Source: Botrytis cinerea B05.10
Lineage: Eukaryota > Ascomycota > Leotiomycetes > Helotiales > Sclerotiniaceae
Reading direction: 5' to 3'
Assembly (NCBI RefSeq): GCF_000143535.2
Contig: NC_037318.1
Span: forward strand, 1-64,000
Length of the DNA: 64,000 nt
The translations under genes and the position numbers were made by a program. Positions 55,423 to 64,000 of this stretch are shown here, one piece after another (the first letter of the stretch is position 1; each line of letters opens with the position of its first letter). The notes beneath the pieces were generated by a model that was given only the letters and a program-made list of their open reading frames with translations, searched no databases and was not told the origin of the DNA.

Positions 55423-58400
55423 TTTCTCAGGAGCGAGCGAGTTTGCCTGTGGGTAGGCTGTGTGTGAATCTGGGGGTAAGAGCGACGCGCTTGTGATGAT
55501 TTCGGTGCATGGTGTGGTGTTCTCTCTATTTTTAATGAGGCAGGCGTTAATGAAAGGTATACAGTGGGGCGAAACCGCGAATATACGAACGAGGAGATTG
55601 TAGATGAGACTCGAGTGCGGAGGCAGTCTCATAGATTAGGCTATGAATTTGTGCACTTTCAGGTGTAAAGAGCCGCGATCGTGCTTAGACTGAGGATTGA
55701 GGATTGATGATTGAGGATCGAGGAATTACAGGTTGCATTGTCTTTTTTTTATGTCGAATTTAGTTCTTTCAATTAGATGCAACAATGCGGAAGACACAGT
55801 ACTATCAAATATACTTGGATGTTAAGTGCCTCACTTGCGCGTTTTTCAGTTGTACTTCGTGCTTACTTGAATTCATTGATACAAGACAGATTTATTGGTT
55901 ACTCTTTGATACGTTTCCTTCCAATCTCCATCCAAGTCTAGTTAAAGTATCTACGCGTTCTTTCGCTCTCAAAATACATCCACCATGAAAACCCCCACTA
56001 CACATCATTACCCCGCCGAGCCCGCCTTTTCGCTGTACCAATATCTTGTGTGATATTTTTGAAGTTCCCAATACTTGAATATCCTGTTGTCCATCCCATC
56101 CTTTTTTTTTTTTTTGCGTCCTTCTCTTCAACACAACCCCTCCGATGATTGAACTTCGGTCTTGGGAGGCTTGTAGTATTTGCACGTCGCTGTTTGGGAA
56201 GCAGATAGAAGGGTGGGTTTCTATTGGGAAGCGGGGTAAAGCTCCCAACCCATCTTCCAAACTCACTCACTGCATTGAAAGGAAAGAAATAAATTGGCGT
56301 ATATTAAATTTGTACCTCCACAAGCCTGGAAAGAGTTTTGGAAGTTTCTAAGCTCTCAAGATCTAAGTTTCCAGAACAAATGTCTTCGAATTTGGAATAT
56401 GATTGTCCTGATAGTTCACGCTGCCCCTCCTCCACTTCTTACTACCGCCCCAACTCAACAAGCCAACTCCATTGAATCCATTCCTCGCCCTCAAACAACG
56501 CAAGTAATGAAAGCTAGCTATCTGCCAAACTTCCCAACACTTCTCACCATCCGAATTCTGAATCTCTCCTTTCGCTTTCCATTGGCTGAGCACAGCACCC
56601 TAATTAATTTCGAGAATTTCTACTCAGGTGCATGGCTTTAGGCGTTAGAATATCTTGGTTTAGGAATTGACTGTTACTCACCTCTGCATTATTCAGAACA
56701 GAAATAGTCATGACCGGCATAAGCACTCAAAAACAGGAAGAGCCCGTGGTTAAGTAGATGAGAGTGAGCCTTGTATTTGAAATGAGAGTCGAGCTCAGTC
56801 AACGGCCAAAACAATTGATCGTACGAGCGCAATCGATATCATTCGTCAATCTGATGACTATGAAACTCGAGAAGCTTTCCGAAAACCACGCAAGATTATT
56901 TATAGTTCTCGAAGAATCTTGGTTAAATTTCAGAAAACGAGAATATCGAATGAAAGTTGAGGGCGCATTGGTCCGTCGATCTGAGTTTTGAATCAAGAGG
57001 TAAATTTTAGTCATTTGTAGTTTCTTCAATTTTAGAAATCACATCATTGACAATATGCAGTCCAAAATTATTTCAATGTTATCTTTCTGGTAAATTTTGA
57101 ATGTTCGGAGTGTTGATGGCCTCGAGAGATTGAGGGGGGAACGGGTAGGACACATAAATCGAGTCCAGTTCAAGGCAAAATTATTCTCTTTAGCCACACT
57201 CTTGGGACTATACCTCTACTGCGCTGCAGCGTTCTTTTTCTCTATTTGACTCTTGCAATTCTTAAACACCGGTGAACATAGCCCTGGCTTAAAGCTTGAG
57301 GGAAAGCGGAAGTAGACTTCTCTAGGCCTCCGTTTCTAGCTTTTGTCGCTCCCATAGTGACCCAAGATTAGACATTGACATTATGAGCAAGGTAGCGGTG
57401 ACTCAGTCGCTTGACTAGAAAAAATTATTTTTACCTTTGGCACATAGCATGGGAAGTCGAGCATGAATCTGAGAGCAAGGCATTGTTCCAAAATATAGTG
57501 AGCCTCATAAACATGTTAAATTAAAAACACCCGTCAAAGTATCTCAAATGCAAGACAAATTAGAGCTCAACGAGGTTGTTGGCAATGTCCCTTCGCTCTG
57601 ATCATCCGATACTATCTGGATGTGTTTTGCATGTAAAAATTTAAATCTATCCCGAAAAAAAAATCTAAGGGACGCATGACGTGAGATGAGAATTGCATAT
57701 GATTTGAGGCTAAAATCCAAATCGATGAAACCCTCCAAAGAATTTTCAGACTATGAAATGCCTAGTAGTGTCACACATATATAGAATCTGAAATCTACAG
57801 TACTACAGCTACTAGAACACTAATTCTGTGGTAAAAGTTGAGTGGTAAGATGTTTATCACGAGGTTCGGAAGTGGCAGGTAGATGTATCATCCCTATTAG
57901 GGAATAACTACATTATTTGAGACAAGACCTTGACAATAGCTGAAGCCACACGAGGTGCATAGATCTGGGGAAATACGGGGTATTATCCAAGATGACACGC
58001 GTATGCAAATTTAATAAATGGTACTCTATTAAGGTGTGAAATCTGCAAGTACTCAACTTGAGATTGGTGGGAAAAGGAAATTGTCTGAGACCATTAACGA
58101 ATAAATGAATATACCTCCCGACACCCTTAGTTGATAAATTATCGACAAAAATTAAGATGAAGATCGATACAACATCGATACCCAAGGCCATGGCTTGGAT
58201 CTCAAGGATGCATCTGTTGAGGTCTCGTCGGATAGAAAAAAAGTATGAAAAAAACAAGGAGAGGAGGAAATGCCAACTTACTTGTGATGTCAGTAATTCT
58301 CCCACCGGGATTGTTGAAGTGGGTTCAGATCACTGCGGAGAGAGGGTGACGGACCGAACCGACCGTGGCATTTTCCTGTTTGAAAGAATCTCTGAAATGA

Positions 58401-61400
58401 GTGCGAACCATAACATACGGGACGTCGGGCCCATTTCACACGAGTGCCGTCTGTCATATGTCAAGCTGAATGAAGAGATTCGGTTCTATCATACTTATGT
58501 ATGAGAAGAGATGAAAATTCTGGAAGGGGCTTTTTCTTGTGGTGTTTGCAATAGCTGAAAAGTTACCAGTATGTAACTCGGCACTCTTGGTTGACAGCGC
58601 TTCCTCTTCCTGTGTGTATATTCCTTGATTCTTGGGGAGCTTGGGGAGGCAGTAGGTGAGGTCCCAAAATGGTTGTGATAATCAGGATGAAGTCTTTTTT
58701 TCCATTCTGCCTGATTCGGATGTCTAATGACAACGTTACAGAAGGAGGGGCGCCGGGTAGTTGATATGATCATGCTTCTGAGCCTCTGTCGTCTAGATAT
58801 ACTCTTTCTAGCACCTCCAAATGCGCATTTGCAAGATTCTCGTCTCAACATGATTAGTGACATGATTAGTGACATGAGATTAAAAATGGCAGTTCACGAA
58901 AGTTGGGCATCTCTGGCGCGTAAAAGAGATGGGATATGTACCTGGGCATACGGACGTATTGTCCCGATTCATATCAGGATACTTCAGACGATAGACCCTG
59001 AAATGGCCAAAGCGATTTCGTCTGTTATCCGATGCAGGTTATCCGAATACTACATGGAGCGTCATACACATGTCTTACTGGCGAGCTACGAGTCACGACC
59101 TTGGGGATAATGAAATATCCATACATGTACTGACTCTGATGAGGCGGTCCAGGTTTGCTAGAGTGCTAATGAATGTCTCCTGCATGACGGAGGTAATACC
59201 CCTTGAAGCGTCGCGCGTACGGAGTGATGGCATTTGGTAACTCAATTTTCTGATATACTTTAGATCGGCCCCTACATAGCATGTGGATCTTCGGGAGTGA
59301 TTCGGGAGTGGTGCTATCGTGTAAAGTTGTGAGCGGATATCTGAGTAGCTTCCCTATCCGTGGTATGCAGATTACACAAGAAGGGACGAGACGGATAGTG
59401 CCACCTCGTATCACGTTGAATGATGTGATATCGCGGTAGTTGATTCGTATCTGCACCATTCATCCGACTCGAATTTGTCCCAGAGAAATCTAATGAACAA
59501 ATGAACCCCAGACACTTTGGGAACACACAGCACCGTACCAAAAGCGTGTCTGTGGTGTGTTCAATAGCCTGTGATGTTGGGTAGAAGTGGAGTGGCGCTT
59601 TGCATTTTGCGGGGAAGTTGTTTCAAATAGTCCAAGGTGTAATTTCAATTTCCATTGCTCCCCTTACCATGCATGCAGTGTCTCGTCCCAACCTAAATTT
59701 CAACATTTCGAGAAAGTTGGGGTGGGAAGCTGCAATTCACGGAATCAGAATCATACATTCGAAGCGTACATCCAGTATCAAGATCGATGCACAACCTGGT
59801 TTCCCGCAACTTAATTACAAAAGGTGTGATGAATGTTAGATGAGAGGGATCGCTCTCCATATATGTGATGGCTATATAGGCCAAGGGATAACTTTAATGC
59901 GACATTACGATCCGTGATCTGCTATAATGCTTTGAATATCATTTCGAGAAGAGGATGTCACATTTCTTCGCAGCTTCTCCAAATGTTAATATCTCGGACA
60001 TTTCAACATGACGGAAAATCCCCGCAGCCTGCTTCTTGAATCTTGAGCGTTCGGAGGAACCATTGGGATTTGGTTTAGTCGTCGGCAATTTGCAGAAGTG
60101 ACTCGGAAGTGATTCGGAAGTATCGACGGTTTAAGATGGATGGATGGTAATTGAGGTTACATTCAATATTTAATCTCCATGAAGATTATTTTTATTTCTC
60201 CACGAGAGTAGTCGTCAGCATGGCTCGCATTGGCGCATTGAGGTAACAATCTAAGATGATTTCGGAAGCGAAACCGTTGAAGAAGAGACTAGGGGGAAAT
60301 TCGAAGCTTTTCGGATTTCTACTTGAGAGAGTCACTAGCCGTTGGCGCAATCTTGTCTTTGCCGTCTCACAGGTTCACAAGCTCACAAGCTCACAGTCTC
60401 ATCCTTTCACAGTCTAAAAATGCAGGCGCTCCAATCATCGATTCTACGTCGCCGATTATAGAGCAGTACGAAGCTTTCCACAGAGCTTAACTTCAAATAT
60501 GCTTGGCAGGACCGTAAAATCCGCGAAGAATAACCTTCATTTGTGAATCTAAACATGATGATACATCCAAGTAACCTTTGATTATGATTTCAAGGGGACT
60601 CGGGTCCAGGAATAACCCCAGAAATAGCAAAAGGTAAAGTTGTGGGTTATGTGTTGTAGCCCTTCTGGGTTATGGGTTTGACGGCGGGTTTTTTCTACTC
60701 CTCTGTGGGTTAATGAGGGATAGCCTTGGGGATCACAAGAATTTTGGACAAGTCATTCGACCAAGCGTCTAGCGTCTAGATTGTGTAAATTTCGAGCTAC
60801 TCCATATTTGGGTCTCAATTGTGGAGAGGGTAAATACGTGATGAAGCGGGAAACCGAGGGAAATGGGAACAGGACCGGCTGGTATCATCGCAGTGTGAAT
60901 GCAGAAAAGAAATGCAGATAGATCGGAGATTCAGCGAGGGAAAGATTGCAGTACTACCTTAGCCACAGTTCCAAACCCATGCGAGAAAGTTACAGACTAT
61001 AGGTGACTCGCAAATTATGCAGGAAAGCGTCGTAACTTTTTCTCCCAACTAAGGTGATGGCTACCTTCACTTCAATCTTTGCTCCTCAATTTACCCCCTT
61101 TACATCGGTTGGTTCCCTTGAGCATTCCCCTGCAATGTCAACATATCTGTCGTTTTGACGGCAGATCAAGGGCCAAGGTTGATCTAATCGAATTTTACAA
61201 GAAAGCAAGGAGAGGGGCGAGAGGGGTGATTCGGGGGGGGGGGGGGATGAGGAGTGGAGATGTAAGCTCGTTCATTACCTTGAATTTTTTGTCACGGTTT
61301 ACTTACTGAGTCCTGACTGACTGATCTTTTTCTAGGGTTCCTGGTGTTTAGAATACTAGTTAGGTACAGCGCAATGAGCGCTTGCAAACGACCTGTGTGT

Positions 61401-61510
61401 TAACGAGGACGGCGATCCAGTTGTTGTTTCTGTTTTCCTCCCAACCCCAGTTTTCCAATTGATGTATCGGAGCCACGATTTCCAATATGGCAAATGGTCC
61501 GTGGGATGCT

Positions 61511-61538
61511 GCATTTACTGCATTTACTGCATTTACAC
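61511..61538. repeat. 9-bp tandem repeat
   Basis: Three copies of GCATTTACT, the last partial, in non-coding DNA. Confidence 0.8.
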
Positions 61539-62449
61539 ATCTTGACTATAAAGTTCGAAAGACTCATGATCATCTTGGTGTCTAGCATGCTCGGTGTGTA
61601 CCTTAGGTATCTACAGCACAGAGCAAAGTAAACTTTCAGGTACCCGACAATTATCCTCCCCGCCGTTCTCACTCACGTTTAGCTTTCACCCGAATTCCGG
61701 ATCGAGTCCAATAGTGCACCAAGGAAGTCTGTCCTTCTTATTTTCCCATGTGATGAGTAGCTCCACGAGTTGGAGGGAGTCTTGGGGAAAGAAGATGAAG
61801 AAGAGCCAGATTATGATCATGACCACCGCCGTACCATCATCGTCATCACCACTGGCACTTCTACTCACTCTACCACAAATCTGTTGACAATGTAATACTA
61901 CCTAGGTATCATTTGCACCAATGCACCAATGCAACAACAATCCCTGGGCATGCATACATACCCAGGAGCAACACGCTTTCTCTGTCTCTCTCTAGCTTCC
62001 ACCTCCCCGCAATCTTCCCTACCAAAGTATCCAGAACATCCCCCTGTCCTTTTCTTGCAAAACTGCTGTCGTGCCTCGCTTTCCTTCGAGAATCTTTTAA
62101 ATTTCTTACCAGGTACGATATTTCTGCAGCTCTAAACAAGTGATCACACCCCCATCTTCCTCTTCTGACAAGGGCATGGTGGGACGACGCATTCGTTCTT
62201 AACCCTTAACATCCAACCCTCATCTCATGCTCCCGTACTTCTGAGCTCTGTCTTTTCTTACTCACCGATACCAATCACCTCCCGTGCCTCTCTAATCCTA
62301 GCCCATGCTTTACGTCGCACTTTATACATTATACATTATACACCACACACTGCCACGAACCGCCACGTCTAATTCCAATTGTATACTTTCCTTTTCCTCT
62401 GCTTGATACTGGAATGAAAAATCTCACCAAACGTAAGACCAGAATACGT

Positions 62450-62473
62450 CAACCGTCAACCGTCAACCGTCAA
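62450..62473. repeat. 7-bp tandem repeat
   Basis: Just over three copies of GTCAACC in the presumed leader of the last gene. Confidence 0.8.
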
Positions 62474-62878
62474 CTTGCCAACCGATCAACCAAAACCGCC
62501 TGGAAAATATCCCCGGGAGCAGCAGTTCGGTCGATGACTATCCGATCATCTCTGTAATTGGATTACATCTGCAATTGGCGAACGAATAGCGGCTGCCATT
62601 CTTTTGGGAAGCTCCCATCGACCCGAGAATTCGTCGAACGTCCAACACCTAGCCAAAAACCGAAGAGGATACGACGTACATACATAAATACATCATCCAT
62701 TTGACCAAGTCTGAATCGGAAATTATTTGCATACTCCCCTCCACAACCACCACACTCGTAATGTTTTGTGCATTGCGTCTCGACCAATCTTTATGATGTG
62801 ACGAATCTTATTATTACTGTACAACAATAATTTCTTCTTTCGCCTTTTCTTGTCGCCTTGGAATTTCCTTCCGATACC

Positions 62879-64000
62879 ATGTCCGGAAGGCCAGCGCAAG
62901 TTGGAATTGAACGATTACCAGCACGACGTATGAGCAACGAACCACGAGAATCAATGAATTGTAAATCTTGTAGAAAGAGGAAGGTTGGTTCTACTCTGCA
63001 CCAGCTCCAGGCGCAATTCTTCCGAGATGCTGATAGTTTTTCCAGATAAAGTGCAACCGGTTGCGACCGACTTGCGAAGCTTGTCAAGTCTTCCAATGCC
63101 CTTGTATCTATGGTGGGGTTATAACATTCAAGAAATTCGAAATACCTAGTTCTAACTCTTTCTTCTCTTGATAGATGCCGTTCCCAAAAAGCGCGGACCT
63201 AAGACGGATGTATTGGAAGCTTTATTAAAGAGAGTCGATGGATTGGAACGAAAATTGAGGGATGAGAAAAAATCCAATTCTCCAAATAATGATGGGAGTG
63301 CTTCCGGTTCTGGTTCTGGCGGGGGTGAAGCGGAAAGTCCTCATGACGATACAAAACCAAAACGGCCTCATCTGGAGACGACCATTTCAAATATTGCAGA
63401 TGAATCCGCTGTATATTCTCCAACACCCATAAGGTACTTGATTTCTATTCTTGCTTACAATCTTCTTTTCAATTGACATATCCTCAGCGAGCCCTCTCCT
63501 TCAGTCCAGCAAGATGTCCTTTTGGATACTTACTTTGTTCGGTGCCATGGGAAATCTTACCATATACTCGACGAAACTTCTATTCGACAACGGATCCAAT
63601 CTAATCAAATCCCAACATATCTACTTTATGCAATTTACGCTGTTAGCGCAAGGTATGTCGGAATCAATTGGTTCACATATGACGAATCACTGACTTTCCT
63701 CAAGATACACTTCTCATCCAAATGGATATTTTGCTGCAGTGAGATTAAGTGAAGATTATGCTCATCGAGCCAGAGCAGAAGTAGACATCGACGAACCATC
63801 TATCGATAATTTACAAGCTCTTTTACTTCTTGGTATTTCTTACACAGCATCTGGAAGAGGGAAGAAGGCATACATGATGCTTGGTACATGCCTTCAATAA
63901 CTTTCAACCACTAAACATTTCGCTAACTGTACATAGCGAATGCCGTTGGAATGGCCGTTGCGCTAGAACTCCATCGCGAACTGGATCAGAACCTACGAAT
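62879..64000 (+). CDS. Zn2Cys6 transcription factor, N-terminal part, cut by the window end
   Basis: Six exons so far: 62879-62983, 63046-63112, 63175-63433, 63488-63652, 63705-63883 and 63937 onward. The first intron splits the zinc cluster: CKSCRKRK joins [21 protein letters not shown] basic/coiled segment follows ([22 protein letters not shown]), which is the linker and dimer helix. After a Ser/Gly-rich spacer comes the fungal transcription-factor homology region: [39 protein letters not shown] and [16 protein letters not shown]. It is a nuclear DNA-binding regulator of the Gal4/XlnR-like class with unknown targets. Intron donors are GTTGGT, GTGGGG, GTACTT, GTATGT and GTACAT, several weak. 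The protein continues past 64000. Confidence 0.88.

Larger units (their letters stand above)
55423..62878. other. long gene-poor interval, 7.5 kb
   Basis: No supported gene. The longest frames (58157-58504, 58727-59110, 55892-56266 minus) have no family, no intron logic and overlap other frames. A T run lies near 56103-56115 and a run of about 13 G near 61235. Short tandems are GCATTTACT-type at 61511-61538 and GTCAACC-type at 62450-62473. The part 61900-62878 is pyrimidine-rich and probably the leader/promoter of the next gene. Confidence 0.35.

Noticed and set aside
58727..59110. 127-codon plus-strand frame
   Set aside because: No family, no neighbours in the same orientation, and it overlaps a minus-strand frame of similar length; probably chance.
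27977..63000. tRNA or rRNA genes
   Set aside because: No cloverleaf with a GTTCRANNC arm was recognised by eye on either strand; a covariance-model scan would be needed to exclude one.

Overview
The window looks like nuclear DNA of a filamentous ascomycete (Pezizomycotina). The evidence is short 45-110 bp introns with GTRNGT donors and CTAAC/CTGAC-type branch sites, two Zn2Cys6 regulators, a quinate-repressor-like protein, a DUF1365 protein, and AT-rich transposon wreckage that looks RIP-like. The gene set and the contrast between moderate-GC gene blocks and AT islands suggest a leotiomycete, perhaps Sclerotiniaceae (Botrytis/Sclerotinia type). The species is inference. Gene models below were spliced by eye.

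Layout. (1) 1-5.4 kb: orphan minus-strand reading frames of low-complexity character, with no recognisable family. (2) 5.5-7.2 kb: a minisatellite of about 23 hairpin-forming units with a 288-bp higher-order period; related single hairpins lie outside it. (3) 7.2-18.2 kb: an AT-rich repeat island. It holds an intact, correctly spliceable Zn2Cys6 regulator gene (8629-10179), a decayed Fot1/pogo-type DNA transposon (10680-12534) inserted into a MITE-like element, a second MITE-like copy, a 437-bp hAT-like MITE with a perfect 8-bp target duplication (15291-15727), and an NAD(P)-binding protein gene (16220-16989). (4) 18.5-20 kb: a glutamine-synthetase-like gene with one in-frame TGA. (5) 20-25.6 kb: gene-poor with diverged short repeats. 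(6) 25.6-49 kb: the gene-rich core, with a METTL24-like methyltransferase, a secreted protein, a DUF1365 membrane protein, MBF1, a Cdt1-like licensing factor, two related PREIRD-motif proteins, the GET3 ATPase, 5-hydroxyisourate hydrolase, a serine-rich hypothetical protein and a hexose transporter. (7) 53.4-55.4 kb: a quinate-repressor-like protein. (8) 55.4-62.9 kb: long non-coding stretch. (9) 62.9 kb to the end: a second Zn2Cys6 regulator, cut by the window edge.

The genes do not form an obvious biosynthetic cluster. Most are housekeeping: co-activation (MBF1), replication licensing (Cdt1), tail-anchored protein insertion (GET3), purine degradation (HIU hydrolase), sugar uptake and quinate regulation. 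The most unusual signals are in the AT island. The Fot1-like element has lost almost every cytosine from one strand while keeping guanines, and a neighbouring patch shows the opposite polarity. The hairpin minisatellite is the other notable structure.
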